From Methanomassiliicoccaceae archaeon DOK (GTDB taxonomy: Archaea; Thermoplasmatota; Thermoplasmata; Methanomassiliicoccales; Methanomethylophilaceae), in assembly GCA_009911715.1 (NCBI GenBank), contig CP047880.1, positions 1,364,001-1,428,000 on the forward strand: a stretch of DNA of 64,000 nucleotides, read 5' to 3'. Both the position numbers and the translations under genes were made by a program. The notes beneath the pieces were generated by a model that saw only the letters and a program-made list of their open reading frames with translations, was not told the DNA's origin and made no database searches. Below are positions 16,947 to 26,627 of this stretch, one piece after another. Position 1 is the stretch's first letter. Every line of letters starts with the position of its first letter.

Positions 16947-18691
16947 TACTGAAATACCTCAGAGGCCGCGAATGGGCGGCCATAGCGCTGTGCGTGGTGC
17001 TGATCGCGTTCATGGTCTACCTGGAGCTGGAGATCCCCGGCTACATGTCCACGATCACGACCGAGATCGTCAGCCCCGACACGGACATGGACGTCGTCTA
17101 CGAGGACGGCGGAATGATGCTGCTCTGCGCGTTCGGAAGCCTCGTCGTCTCGATCGTCGTGGGCGGACTGGCGGCCTGGATCGCGACGTCGTTCTCCAGA
17201 CGCCTGAGGGACCTGGAGTACTCCAGGGTCCAGTCGTTCTCGCTGGAGGAGATGAACAGGTTCTCGACCTCGAGCCTCATCACCCGCTCCACCAACGACA
17301 TCACGCAGATCCAGATGACCACCGCCATGGGCCTGATGATCATGATCAGGGCCCCCATCATGGCCGTCTGGGCAGTGATGAAGATCCTGGACAAGAACTG
17401 GGAGTGGACCATGGTCACGGCCCTGGCCGTCGTCGCGATAGTCACGATCATCTCGGTGATCATGCTCTACGCCATCCCCAGGTTCAAGAGGATCCAGGGT
17501 TTGACCGACAACGTCAACAGGGTCACGAGGGAGAACCTCGCCGGCATACGCGTGGTCCGCGCCTACAACGCGGAGTCATACCAGGAGGAGAAGTCCGAGA
17601 CCGCCAACAGAGAGCTCACGGACACCAACCTGTCCGCCAACCGCGCCCTGGCCGTGATGTTCCCGACCATGATGCTGGTCATGAACGGGCTCTCTCTGGC
17701 CATCTACTGGATAGGCGCCATGCTGATCGACGCCGCCGGAATGCCGGCGGACAAGATGGTCCTCTTCTCGGACATGATCGTGTTCTCGTCCTACGCGATG
17801 CAGGTGGTCATGTCTTTCATCATGCTGGTCATGATCTTCATGATCCTGCCTCGTGCCATGGTGGCCTCCAAGCGTATCCAGGAGGTCATCAACACGGAGC
17901 CATCCATCAGGGACGGCCACGGCGCCGATGCGCCCCGCGAGGGGTCCGTGGAGTTCAGGAACGTCTCGTTCAGATACCCCGGCACGTCTGGGTACGTCCT
18001 GCACGACGTCAGCTTCACAGCGTCGAAGGGCGAGACAGTGGCGTTCATTGGCGCCACGGGAAGCGGCAAGACCACCATCGTGGACCTGATCCCCAGATTC
18101 TACGACGCCACCGAGGGACAGGTCCTGGTCGACGGAGTCGACGTACGCGAGTACAGGCTCCACGACCTCAGGGACAGGATAGGGTACGTCCCCCAGAAGG
18201 CGTTCATGTTCAAGGGGACCGTCGACTCCAACGTGAGGTACGGGGACGGCTCCGAGGAAGTCACCGAGGAGCAGGTCAGGAGGGCGGTCCGCATAGCCCA
18301 GGCGACGGAGTTCGTGGAGGCCAAGGAGGGCCAGTACGAGTCCGAAGTCGCCCAGGGCGGTTCCAACCTCTCGGGAGGCCAGAAGCAGAGGCTCTCCATC
18401 GCGAGGGCGGTCTGCCGCGACCCCGAGATATACATCTTCGACGACTCGTTCTCGGCCCTGGACTACAGGACCGACAGGGTGCTCAGGGAGACCCTGAGGA
18501 ACGAGATATCCGACGCCACCACGCTGATCGTGGCGCAGAGGATAGGCACGATAATGGAGGCCGACAGGATCGTCGTCGTGGACGACGGCGAGGTCGTCGG
18601 CATAGGGAAGCACGAGGAGCTGCTCCGCAACTGCTCGGTGTACCTGGACATAGCCAGATCGCAGTTCTCCGACGAGGAGTTGGGAATATGA
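16943..18691 (+). CDS. ABC exporter half-transporter A (degenerate ATPase site)
   Basis: This 582-aa type IV (MDR-like) half-transporter has six TM helices in residues about 15-310 and a nucleotide-binding domain about 330-580. NBD motifs are GATGSGKTT (Walker A), LSGGQKQRLSIARAV (signature) and IYIFDDSFSALD (Walker B with Asp at the catalytic Glu position). The non-catalytic Asp is typical of one subunit in heterodimeric exporters. Start ATG overlaps the regulator's stop (ATGA), and the 3' end overlaps the second half-transporter. The pair probably exports a toxic or lipophilic compound under control of the upstream regulator. Confidence 0.93.
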   Translation: MILKYLRGREWAAIALCVVLIAFMVYLELEIPGYMSTITTEIVSPDTDMDVVYEDGGMMLLCAFGSLVVSIVVGGLAAWIATSFSRRLRDLEYSRVQSFSLEEMNRFSTSSLITRSTNDITQIQMTTAMGLMIMIRAPIMAVWAVMKILDKNWEWTMVTALAVVAIVTIISVIMLYAIPRFKRIQGLTDNVNRVTRENLAGIRVVRAYNAESYQEEKSETANRELTDTNLSANRALAVMFPTMMLVMNGLSLAIYWIGAMLIDAAGMPADKMVLFSDMIVFSSYAMQVVMSFIMLVMIFMILPRAMVASKRIQEVINTEPSIRDGHGADAPREGSVEFRNVSFRYPGTSGYVLHDVSFTASKGETVAFIGATGSGKTTIVDLIPRFYDATEGQVLVDGVDVREYRLHDLRDRIGYVPQKAFMFKGTVDSNVRYGDGSEEVTEEQVRRAVRIAQATEFVEAKEGQYESEVAQGGSNLSGGQKQRLSIARAVCRDPEIYIFDDSFSALDYRTDRVLRETLRNEISDATTLIVAQRIGTIMEADRIVVVDDGEVVGIGKHEELLRNCSVYLDIARSQFSDEELGI

Positions 18692-20493
18692 GCCCCGCAC
18701 CTAGGAGAGGGCCCCACGGGCACGGCCCCGCGATGCGCGGGGAAAAGGCGGACGACTTCAGGCTGGCCTGGAGGAGGCTGTTCCAGTACATGGACCGCTA
18801 CAGGGCCCCGTTCATCGCGGCCCTGGTGATCGCATGCGTCGGGACCGTCCTGACACTGGCCGGACCGAACCTGATCAGCGACGTCACCGACCTGATACAG
18901 GAGGGCCTCTACGGCCCGATGGACCTGGACGGAATAGTCTCGATATGCCTGATCCTCGTGGCGCTGTACGCCCTGAGCGCCGTCCTGACGTTCGTCCAGC
19001 AGTACATCATGACCACGATCTCCCAGAGGACGGCGTCCAACTTCCGTCGCGACATATCGACGAAGATCAACAGGCTCCCCCTACGCTACTTCGACTCCAA
19101 CACCACAGGGGACGTCATGAGCCGCGTGACGAACGACGTGGACACCCTGGGGCAGTCCATGAACCAGAGCATCAGCACCATGGCGACGGCCATCACGCTG
19201 CTCGGCGGGTCCGTGATCATGATGCTGTACACCAACGTCACCATGGCCGCGACGGCGATCCTGTCGTCCCTGGTGGGGTTCGCGTTCATGGCGGTGGTCA
19301 TGGGGAGGTCCCAGAAGTACTTCGAGCGCCAGCAGTCCGACCTAGGCGACATGAACGGCCATGTGGAGGAGATGTACTCCGGACACCTGGTCATGAAGGC
19401 CTACGGAGGGGAGGCCGCCGCGAAGAGCGACTTCGACAGGATCAACGACAGCCTGTACAGGTCCGGATTCATGTCCCAGTTCCTCGGCGGAATGATGATG
19501 CCGTTCATGAACTTCATCGGGAACTTCGGCTACGTCATGGTGTGCATCGTCGGTGCCCTGCTGTGCATCGACGGCAGGATCTCCTTCGGGGTCATCGTGG
19601 CGTTCATGATCTACGTCCGCCTGTTCACGCAGCCGCTGACGCAGATCTCCCAGGCAGTGGTCTCGATGCAGTCCGTGGCGGCCGCGGCCGAGAGGGTGTT
19701 CGAGTTCCTCGACGAGCCGGAGATGGAGGACGAGTCCGAGAAGTCGGTGAAGCTGGAGAACGTCCAGGGACACGTCGAGTTCAGGGACGTCCGCTTCGGG
19801 TACTCCCCGGACAAGGAGATCATCCACGGCTTCTCGGCGGAGATCCTGCCCGGGCAGAAGGTGGCCATCGTCGGCCCCACCGGGGCGGGCAAGACCACCA
19901 TGGTGAACCTGCTCATGCGCTTCTACGAGGTGAACGGCGGGGACATCCTGATCGACGGCGTCTCGACGAGGGACATGAGACGCGAGGATGTGCACGACCT
20001 GTTCTGCATGGTCCTCCAGGACACATGGCTGTTCGAGGGCACCATCAGGGAGAACATTGTGTACAGCAAGGAGAGCGTCACCGACGAGAGGCTGGACGAG
20101 GTCTGCAAGGCGGTCGGCCTGTACCACTACATCCAGACCCTGCCGGACAAGTACGACACGGTGCTCGGCGACAACGCCAACCTCTCCGCCGGACAGAGGC
20201 AGCAGGTCACGATCGCCCGCGCGATGGTCGACGGTTCGCCGCTGCTGATCCTGGACGAGGCCACGAGCTCGGTCGACACCAGGACGGAGAGGGTCATCCA
20301 GGAAGCGATGGACCGCCTGACCGAGGGCAGGACGTCGTTCGTCATCGCCCACAGGCTGTCCACCATCAGGAACTCGGACCTGATCCTGGTCATGCGCGAC
20401 GGCAACATCGTCGAGCAGGGCACCCACGACGAGCTCCTGGCCAGAGGAGGCTTCTACGCCGACCTGTACAACAGCCAGTTCGACCCGGAATGA
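18688..20493 (+). CDS. ABC exporter half-transporter B (catalytic ATPase site)
   Basis: This is a 601-aa partner of the preceding gene. A short Arg/His/Pro-rich cytoplasmic N-terminus (PRRGPHGHGPAMRGEKADD) precedes six TM helices (about 45-330). The NBD has GPTGAGKTT, LSAGQRQQVTIARAM and LLILDEATSSVD with the canonical catalytic Glu, plus the switch His in FVIAHRLSTI. The start codon overlaps the stop of the first subunit (ATGA), so the two are translated together, as expected for a heterodimer. The signature Ala (LSAGQ) in place of Gly is a common variant. Confidence 0.93.
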   Translation: MSPAPRRGPHGHGPAMRGEKADDFRLAWRRLFQYMDRYRAPFIAALVIACVGTVLTLAGPNLISDVTDLIQEGLYGPMDLDGIVSICLILVALYALSAVLTFVQQYIMTTISQRTASNFRRDISTKINRLPLRYFDSNTTGDVMSRVTNDVDTLGQSMNQSISTMATAITLLGGSVIMMLYTNVTMAATAILSSLVGFAFMAVVMGRSQKYFERQQSDLGDMNGHVEEMYSGHLVMKAYGGEAAAKSDFDRINDSLYRSGFMSQFLGGMMMPFMNFIGNFGYVMVCIVGALLCIDGRISFGVIVAFMIYVRLFTQPLTQISQAVVSMQSVAAAAERVFEFLDEPEMEDESEKSVKLENVQGHVEFRDVRFGYSPDKEIIHGFSAEILPGQKVAIVGPTGAGKTTMVNLLMRFYEVNGGDILIDGVSTRDMRREDVHDLFCMVLQDTWLFEGTIRENIVYSKESVTDERLDEVCKAVGLYHYIQTLPDKYDTVLGDNANLSAGQRQQVTIARAMVDGSPLLILDEATSSVDTRTERVIQEAMDRLTEGRTSFVIAHRLSTIRNSDLILVMRDGNIVEQGTHDELLARGGFYADLYNSQFDPE

Positions 20494-20594
20494 AACCCTT
20501 TACCCCTTAAACCCCTTTAACGCCGTTTCCCCGAGTTGGATGCAAGGGTCAATGTTTTATGTCCATTACTACGTGCCAGTCCCCGGTACATAGA

Positions 20595-22127
20595 ATGGAC
20601 GCAATGACACTGCTCGCGTTCGTCATCTACTTCATTGCCCTGATCATCATCGGAATCCACTTCTGGAGGACGAAGGACAGGGACAGCATGGAGGACTACA
20701 TCCTCGGGGGTAGATCGTTCGGACCTTATGTAAGCGCCATGTCGGCGCAGGCATCCGACATGAGCGGCTGGCTCCTGATGGGTCTCCCGGGATCCATCGT
20801 CCTCGCTGGTCTTGGACAGGCGTGGATCGGAATCGGCCTTCTGATCGGATCGTACTGCTCCTGGCTCTTCGTGGCCAAGAGACTCAGAAAACACTCAGTC
20901 GTATCGAAGAACTCCCTCACGATGCCCGAGTTCTTCTCCAACCGTTTCGCGGACCACAAGGGCTATCTCAGGATCGTCTGCGCCGTGGTCATCCTGTTCT
21001 TCTTCACGATTTACGTGGGATCCGGATTCCAGAGCTGCGGTATCGTCCTGGACATGCTCCTGGACAACGGCGGATTCGAGGTCGGAATCCTCGTCGGAGG
21101 AATCGTCATCATCCTGTACACCTTCCTCGGAGGGTACAAGGCGCTCTGCTGGACCGACTTCTTCCAGGCCATCCTGATGGTCGTCGTCATCGTTCTCGTC
21201 CCGCTCGTCATCATCGGGCAGACCGGATGGGACACCATCTCCGCCGGATGGGACGAGCTCGCGACATCCCAGGGCCTCGAGGGCTACACCAGCCTGTTCT
21301 ACAACGCTGGCGTCCCGATCAGCGCCGTGGTCATCATATCCGGACTGGTATGGGGACTCGGGTACTTCGGAATGCCCCACATCGTCGTCAGGTACATGTC
21401 CATCAGGAAGGTCTCCGAGATCAAGGTCGCACGCAGGGTCTCCCTCATCTGGGGTATCCTGGCGCTCTCCTTCATCTGCCTCCTGGGAGTCATCGCGGGA
21501 GTATATCTGCCGGACCACGGCATCAACATATTCGACTCGTCGATTTACGACTCCGAATACGTGTTCATGTACACCGCCCAGCAGCTGTTCCAGGACACCG
21601 CGCCGTTCATCCTCGGAGTCGTGTTCGCGGCCATCCTCGCCGCCATCATGTCCACGGCGTCCTCCCAGCTCCTGGTGTCCGCCTCGTCCATCACCAACGA
21701 CATCCTCGCCAAGACCGACAGGGTGCACATCTCCGCGAAGAACCTCATGTGGCTCGCCAGAGGCATCGTCGTCGTGATCTCCATCATCGGCATGTGCCTG
21801 GCGCTGTTCGGCAGCGACAACATCATGGGCCTGGTGTCCTACGCCTGGTCAGGATTCGGATCCGCGTTCTCACCGGTCATGATCCTCGCCCTGTTCTGGA
21901 AGCGCATGAACTGGCAGGGAGCCATGGCAGCCATGATCACCGGATTCGCCGTCGTGGTGTTCTGGGAGACGTTCATGGACTTCACCGGCATGTACTCCCT
22001 GTTCCCCGGATTCGTCCTGGCGTTCATAGTCGCGGTCGTCGTCGCGAAGCTCACCCCGCCCCCGTCGCAGGAGGTCCTGGACGAGTTCGAGGCCGCACAG
22101 AACTACAAGGATCCCGAGGAGGCCTGA
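20595..22127 (+). CDS. putP: Sodium/solute symporter (PutP-like, SSS family)
   Basis: This is an about 510-aa membrane protein with about 13 TM helices, resembling Na+/proline symporters. Diagnostic segments are YILGGRSFGPYVSAMSAQAS with DMSGWLLMGLPG (substrate and Na+ site of TM2-3), FYTFLGGYKALCWTDFFQA-like TM5, and STASSQLLVSASSITNDI (TM8 Na2 site). An upstream in-frame ATG at 20559 would add 12 polar residues, so ATG 20595 (MDAMTLLAF...) is preferred. Proline is the default guess; other solutes are possible. A terminator hairpin follows. Confidence 0.9.
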   Translation: MDAMTLLAFVIYFIALIIIGIHFWRTKDRDSMEDYILGGRSFGPYVSAMSAQASDMSGWLLMGLPGSIVLAGLGQAWIGIGLLIGSYCSWLFVAKRLRKHSVVSKNSLTMPEFFSNRFADHKGYLRIVCAVVILFFFTIYVGSGFQSCGIVLDMLLDNGGFEVGILVGGIVIILYTFLGGYKALCWTDFFQAILMVVVIVLVPLVIIGQTGWDTISAGWDELATSQGLEGYTSLFYNAGVPISAVVIISGLVWGLGYFGMPHIVVRYMSIRKVSEIKVARRVSLIWGILALSFICLLGVIAGVYLPDHGINIFDSSIYDSEYVFMYTAQQLFQDTAPFILGVVFAAILAAIMSTASSQLLVSASSITNDILAKTDRVHISAKNLMWLARGIVVVISIIGMCLALFGSDNIMGLVSYAWSGFGSAFSPVMILALFWKRMNWQGAMAAMITGFAVVVFWETFMDFTGMYSLFPGFVLAFIVAVVVAKLTPPPSQEVLDEFEAAQNYKDPEEA

Positions 22128-22141
22128 AACCCCTGACAACA

Positions 22142-22161
22142 GGGGCCCCAGGAGGGGCCCC
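22142..22161 (+). terminator. Terminator after the symporter gene
   Basis: GGGGCCCC, loop AGGA, GGGGCCCC followed by TTCTTACCACTTCTTTC. This is a perfect 8-bp stem with a T/C-rich tail 14 nt past the stop. Confidence 0.65.
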
Positions 22162-22219
22162 TTCTTACCACTTCTTTCTGACCCCAAAGGTTGAACAACA
22201 CCTCCCGCATGCACCCGTC

Positions 22220-22846
22220 ATGGACCGCATCGCCGACTACGACACGATCTCGGACACAAGAGAGGCGGAGATCACCCTGAAGGGCTCTCGCTTCATCGGG
22301 ATCGTCATGCCCTGCCCGTCGGAGGGCGACATCCAGCCCAACCTCGAGAGGGTTTCCCAGAAGTACAGGGACGCCACCCACTACTGCTGGGCCGCCGTGT
22401 ACGACGGATCGTCCAGGCACGAGAGAAGCAGCGACAACGGGGAGCCGTCCGGCACCGCAGGGAAGCCGATACTGTTCAACCTCAAGGGGTCGGGGCTGTC
22501 GGACATCATGTGCGTGGTCGTCAGGTACTTCGGGGGCACTCTGCTCGGGACCGGCGGACTCGTCCACGCGTACGGCGAGACGTCGAAGCTCGCCCTCGAG
22601 GGTGTGGCGAGACGCACCAGGAGGTCGTGCGCGGTGTACAGGTTCACCCTCGACTACGGCTACTACAGCCAGTTCGAGAACAAGATGCGCGACCTTATGG
22701 CGAAGCGCCCTGATTGCGAGTACTCCGACAAGGTGGACGTGAGGGCATGGATACCCGTGGGCAAGGACGAAGAGTTCGAGCGCAGGATCACCGACCTGAC
22801 GGAGAGGCACGTCAGGCTCTGGAAGATGGACGACGAGTACATCTGA
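22220..22846 (+). CDS. YigZ/IMPACT-family protein
   Basis: This 208-aa protein belongs to the UPF0029/IMPACT family. The N-terminal IMPACT domain has the signature DNGEPSGTAGKPI followed by VVVRYFGGTLLGTGGLVHAY. A C-terminal ferredoxin-like DUF1949 region follows (FTLDYGYYSQFENKMRDL). Bacterial members are of uncertain function, with links to translation or nucleic-acid binding. It stands alone between a terminator and the ABC-F gene. The start at ATG 22220 fits the family N-terminus. The identity is clear, the role is not. Confidence 0.9.
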   Translation: MDRIADYDTISDTREAEITLKGSRFIGIVMPCPSEGDIQPNLERVSQKYRDATHYCWAAVYDGSSRHERSSDNGEPSGTAGKPILFNLKGSGLSDIMCVVVRYFGGTLLGTGGLVHAYGETSKLALEGVARRTRRSCAVYRFTLDYGYYSQFENKMRDLMAKRPDCEYSDKVDVRAWIPVGKDEEFERRITDLTERHVRLWKMDDEYI

Positions 22847-22903
22847 CCCGCGTCTCGCGGCCGTGACGGGGCGCCTCGACGAAATGATATCTACGATGAA
22901 CCC

Positions 22904-24721
22904 ATGGCCCAGACCATGCTCATAAAAGCCCAGTCCATCACGAAGGCGTTCGGACCACACAAGGTCCTGAAGGATGTCAGCCTCCAGATCAACGAGGGGG
23001 ACAGCATCGGCCTCATCGGGGTGAACGGGGCGGGCAAGACGACTTTTCTCAAGATCATGCTGGGCGAGATGAAGCCGGACACCGGCGAGCTCACCCGCAA
23101 CACCGAGAGGATAGGGTACCTCGAACAGTTCGCCGAGGACTCCCCCGACGTCACCGTCCGCGACGTTCTCGGCAGGCCCTACGGCCACATCGAGAACATC
23201 AAACGCAGGATCACGGAGATCGAGGAGCAGATGATGGCCGGCGGCGACATCGACTGGAACGCGCTGGCCGAGGAGAACGCCGCCCTCGAGGCACAGCTCG
23301 CCAAGTCCGACATGGACGACGAGGGCAACAAGATCGCCGCCCTGGAGAAGGTCGGTCTCTCCACCGACCTCATGGACCGTCCGATGTCGACCCTCTCCGG
23401 AGGGGAGAGGACCAAGGTCATGCTCTCCAGGATCGTGGTCCAGGCCAACGACTGCGACATCCTCGTCATGGACGAACCGACCTCGCATCTGGATATCACC
23501 ACCGTGGAGTGGCTGGAGGACTACCTAATCGACTCCCACTGCTCCGTCCTGGTCATCAGCCACGACAGGTACTTCCTCGACAAGATCGCCACACGCATGC
23601 TGGAGATCGACCACGGGAAGTCCCGCGAGTACAAGGGGAACTACTCCGACTTCATCATGAAGAAGATGATCGACCTGGACAGGATGGAGAAGGAGTACAA
23701 GAAGTACGCCACCCAGAAGAAGAAGCAGGAGGAGATCGCCAGGCAGCTCCACGCCGACCAGTGGTACATGACCACCCACAAGACCAGGGAGAAGCTCATC
23801 GCCAAGATGGAGGAGAAGGAGAAGCCCGAGAAGAACAGGGAGATCACCGTCAGGATCCAGGCCGCCCACAAGTCCGGGAAGAACGTCATCACCACCAAGA
23901 ACCTAAGCGTGGAGTACGACGGGAGGACCGTCCTCTCCGGCGTCGACCTGGACATCCAGAAGGGGGACAAGGTCGGAATCTTCGGGGCCAACGGCGAGGG
24001 CAAGTCCACCCTCGTGAAGGCACTCCTGGGCCTGATCCCGTCGAGGGGGGACCTCTGGGTGGCGCCGGGCGCCAAGATCGGCTACTACTCCCAGAACCAC
24101 GAGCGCCTGGACATGAAGCTCACAGCCGAGGAGCAGCTCCTGCAGGTCACCGGCAAGGAGCGCAGGGGTGAGGTCAGGAAGCTCCTGGCGAGGTTCCTGC
24201 TGTTCGGAGAGGAGGTCGAAAGGCCCATCTCCACCCTCTCCGGAGGACAGAGGGCCAGGGTCGCTCTGTGCCTGATGCTCCTCGACGAGACCAACGTCCT
24301 CGTCCTCGACGAGCCCACCAACTACCTTGACATCCCCGCCAAGCACGCAGTCGAGGAGGCCCTGGTGGAGTACGACGGCACGATCATCACGGTCACCCAC
24401 GACAGGTACTTCCTGGACACCGTCTGCACCAGCGTCATCGAGGTCAAGGACGGCACCGCGGTGGAGCATACGGGCACGTACTCGGAGCTGAGGGGGAGGC
24501 CCAACGTCAGAGAGATCGTCATGGACGCGGACGAGTACCGCGTTCTGGCACCTTTCACGAACTGGGTCACCGGCAGGAAGTACGCCAAGGGCGACAGGGT
24601 GCTCGTGACACCTGCGGAGCAGAAGAGCTTCCAATGGGCCCTGGACCAGGGCAAGCTCAAGAAGACGGGCGGCCGCCAGAGGAAGAAGGTGGACGTCAAG
24701 GACGAGCCGAGTCGGAAGTGA
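22904..24721 (+). CDS. ABC-F family ATPase (ribosome-associated type)
   Basis: This 605-aa soluble protein has two ABC domains in tandem and no TM helix, the ABC-F layout. Domain 1: GVNGAGKTTF, signature LSGGERTKVMLSRI, DEPTSHLDITT. A charged linker follows (about 235-320, rich in Lys/Glu, the P-site tRNA-interaction motif region). Domain 2: GANGEGKSTL, LSGGQRARVALCLM, DEPTNYLDIPA. A Lys/Arg-rich C-terminal tail ends the protein. Bacterial relatives (Uup, EttA) act on the ribosome or in resistance; archaeal members are little studied. Confidence 0.9.
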   Translation: MAQTMLIKAQSITKAFGPHKVLKDVSLQINEGDSIGLIGVNGAGKTTFLKIMLGEMKPDTGELTRNTERIGYLEQFAEDSPDVTVRDVLGRPYGHIENIKRRITEIEEQMMAGGDIDWNALAEENAALEAQLAKSDMDDEGNKIAALEKVGLSTDLMDRPMSTLSGGERTKVMLSRIVVQANDCDILVMDEPTSHLDITTVEWLEDYLIDSHCSVLVISHDRYFLDKIATRMLEIDHGKSREYKGNYSDFIMKKMIDLDRMEKEYKKYATQKKKQEEIARQLHADQWYMTTHKTREKLIAKMEEKEKPEKNREITVRIQAAHKSGKNVITTKNLSVEYDGRTVLSGVDLDIQKGDKVGIFGANGEGKSTLVKALLGLIPSRGDLWVAPGAKIGYYSQNHERLDMKLTAEEQLLQVTGKERRGEVRKLLARFLLFGEEVERPISTLSGGQRARVALCLMLLDETNVLVLDEPTNYLDIPAKHAVEEALVEYDGTIITVTHDRYFLDTVCTSVIEVKDGTAVEHTGTYSELRGRPNVREIVMDADEYRVLAPFTNWVTGRKYAKGDRVLVTPAEQKSFQWALDQGKLKKTGGRQRKKVDVKDEPSRK

Positions 24722-24924
24722 GCGTTGGGATCCGTCCCCGGACCGGCCTCCGATGTCAAGGCAACAGATTCTACACTATGCGGTCAGTGCCTCAGTACCT
24801 CTTTTCAGCCCGACGAAGACGTCCAGCTGAAGGCGAGCTCATTCATTTTCAGAATAGATTGCAGATTGAACGTCGTAGACACGAACAGTTGCTTAAAATG
24901 GGTAAGAAGGAAGGAAAGGAGTTT

Positions 24925-24942
24925 GGGTGACCTCGGTCACCC
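24925..24942 (-). terminator. Hairpin between the ABC-F gene and ferredoxin 1
   Basis: GGGTGACC, loop TC, GGTCACCC, with a second small stem GATTCC/GGAATC at 24946-24963. It lies beyond the ferredoxin stop. The rest of 24722-24924 holds no convincing gene. Confidence 0.5.
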
Positions 24943-24961
24943 GATGATTCCCTGTTCGGAA

Positions 24962-25123
24962 TCACTCGATGGCGCTGGAGGGGCACTCGTCGATGCAGGC
25001 ACCGCAGTCGATGCACTTGGCAGCATCGATGACAGCGATGTCGTCGCAGGTGATGGCACCCTCGGGGCACACATCGACGCAAGCTCCACAGCCGACACAC
25101 TCGGACTCTTTGATTGTTACCAT
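24962..25123 (-). CDS. 2[4Fe-4S] ferredoxin
   Basis: This 53-aa ferredoxin has two CxxCxxCxxxCP motifs: CVGCGACVDVCP and CIDCGACIDECP, ending in SSAIE. It is a low-potential electron carrier, likely for Hdr/Fpo-type or biosynthetic redox reactions. The ATG at 25123 is preceded by a weak AGAGGT and, further up, by a minus-strand TATA (TTTTTATA around 25158-25165). A perfect TTAGG-N4-CCTAA box lies at 25211-25226. A near-identical partner (54 aa) is at 59273-59437 beside the iron-uptake locus. Confidence 0.93.
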   Translation of the reverse strand: MVTIKESECVGCGACVDVCPEGAITCDDIAVIDAAKCIDCGACIDECPSSAIE

Positions 25124-25210
25124 CTTGATAACCTCTAATCATGGGACGGCAAGACCCTATAAAAAGGCATCGTAACGACGTTAAGGGATGGCTAAAAATT
25201 ATGCGAATCC

Positions 25211-25226
25211 GTTAGGACATCCTAAC
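25211..25226. promoter_or_regulatory. Iron-box-like inverted repeat upstream of ferredoxin 1
   Basis: GTTAGG, ACAT, CCTAAC is a perfect 6-bp inverted repeat with a 4-nt spacer, about 50 bp upstream of the ferredoxin TATA. The core TTAGG-N4-CCTAA recurs at 55274-55287 and, with one mismatch, at 55536 and 55559. It resembles the DtxR/IdeR consensus half-site. Confidence 0.5.
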
Positions 25227-25308
25227 AGTTCTAGACACAGATTTCGGATGTCTGGCACATCCGACGGAAGACGACACACGACACTGTCGAGAATCAGCCG
25301 TTCCGAAA

Positions 25309-26505
25309 TCATGTGACTGAAGTGCCACGGCCCTCAGCCCGGCAGAGACGGCACACCGCGAACGTCATGGCGCTCGCCATCAGGATGCACACGCAGCCCG
25401 CGTAGCCAAGGTAGTTTATGCCCACGGTGTCGTAGATCACACCTCCGAGCAGGGAGGCGAAGGTTATCCCGATGTTGAAGGACGTGGGGTTGAGTGACGA
25501 CGCCAGGGTGATGGCCTCCGGATAGTCGCGGTTGGCGATCTCCATCAGATGCATCTGCACCGACGAGTTGAACAGGTACATGAACAGGCCCATGATGAGG
25601 AGGTCTGCCATCCCGAGCACGACGCTGGCGACTGCCGTGGGCAGCAGGAACATGATCGCCGCCTCCGCGATGTATGTGAGACGGACCGTCCTGAGACCGC
25701 CCTTCTCCGAAGCTATCTTCCCCGAGACCAGGTTGCTGACGAGCATGACGATGCCCATCGCCATCAGGCCCACGCTCACATAGGCTTCAGGGAACCCGAT
25801 CTCCTCCTCGAGTATCGGTGTGATGTAGGTGTAGATCACGTACATCCCCATGGCGCCGAAGACGGTGACGCAGGCTCCGAGCAGAACGCGCGGATCGCGA
25901 AGCATGCGGCCGGCACCGCCGATGCCGCCCCTAGCCTCAGGAGCGCCCAGTCTCGGTAGCGTCCTGAGGGCGAGAAGCGTCGCGCCCACGCCCATGACGA
26001 GGATCAGGACGAACACGCTCCTCCATCCGAGGAGGTGCGACATCGCCGTTCCCAGCGGGACCCCGATGACCGATGAGATGCTGAACCCGGCGAATATCCA
26101 GGAGACGGCCTTGGCCCGGTACCTGGGTGTGACCAGGTCCATGACGAACGTCATGCCTACCGCCAGCAGAGAGCCTGACGAGGCCGCCGTGACCACACGG
26201 GACAGCGCCAAAGACCAGTAGTCCCATGACACCAGGGTGAGGACGTCGGACAGGAGGAACACGCACATCAGGATGAGAAGAATCCTGAAACGCCTGAACC
26301 TCCCTGTGACGGCCGTTATCAGTGGCGTGCATACGGCGTAGCTGAGAGCGAAAACGGACACCAGACCGCCCACGAGGCTGTATCTGACCCCGAGGCCCTC
26401 GGAGATGTCCGGAAGGATGCCCATCACGATGAACTCGCTGGTGCCCATGACGAAGCTCAGGAGTATGAGCGTGACGACAGCGGGCGTGAAGAGCCGGTCC
26501 TCCAT
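25309..26505 (-). CDS. MFS transporter, AraJ/DHA1-like
   Basis: This is a 12-TM major facilitator of about 398 aa (409 if the ATG at 26538 is used). The N-terminal motif FVMGTSEFIVMGILPDIS is characteristic of the DHA1 sugar/drug efflux group (AraJ, YdhP). The motif-A-like loop TAVTGRFRRFRIL follows TM2. The first ATG would place MFIGSFTFPGL before the natural start MEDRLFTPA, so I prefer 26505. It is single-gene, and its direction is away from NfeD. Substrate unknown; export of sugars or drugs is typical. Confidence 0.88.
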   Translation of the reverse strand: MEDRLFTPAVVTLILLSFVMGTSEFIVMGILPDISEGLGVRYSLVGGLVSVFALSYAVCTPLITAVTGRFRRFRILLILMCVFLLSDVLTLVSWDYWSLALSRVVTAASSGSLLAVGMTFVMDLVTPRYRAKAVSWIFAGFSISSVIGVPLGTAMSHLLGWRSVFVLILVMGVGATLLALRTLPRLGAPEARGGIGGAGRMLRDPRVLLGACVTVFGAMGMYVIYTYITPILEEEIGFPEAYVSVGLMAMGIVMLVSNLVSGKIASEKGGLRTVRLTYIAEAAIMFLLPTAVASVVLGMADLLIMGLFMYLFNSSVQMHLMEIANRDYPEAITLASSLNPTSFNIGITFASLLGGVIYDTVGINYLGYAGCVCILMASAMTFAVCRLCRAEGRGTSVT

Positions 26506-26627
26506 GAGACCGGGGAATGTGAAACTGCCGATAAACATGTCTCCCCGACGGCTCTCTGGTAAGGACCGATGAGTGTTTCGGTGAGCCTTCGGTCACCCAT
26601 TATCTACATAGAGGTCGATACGGTAGC

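Noticed and set aside
24725-24924. Possible short coding region after the ABC-F gene
   Set aside because: Several frames are open but none has an SD, a TATA or protein-like composition.
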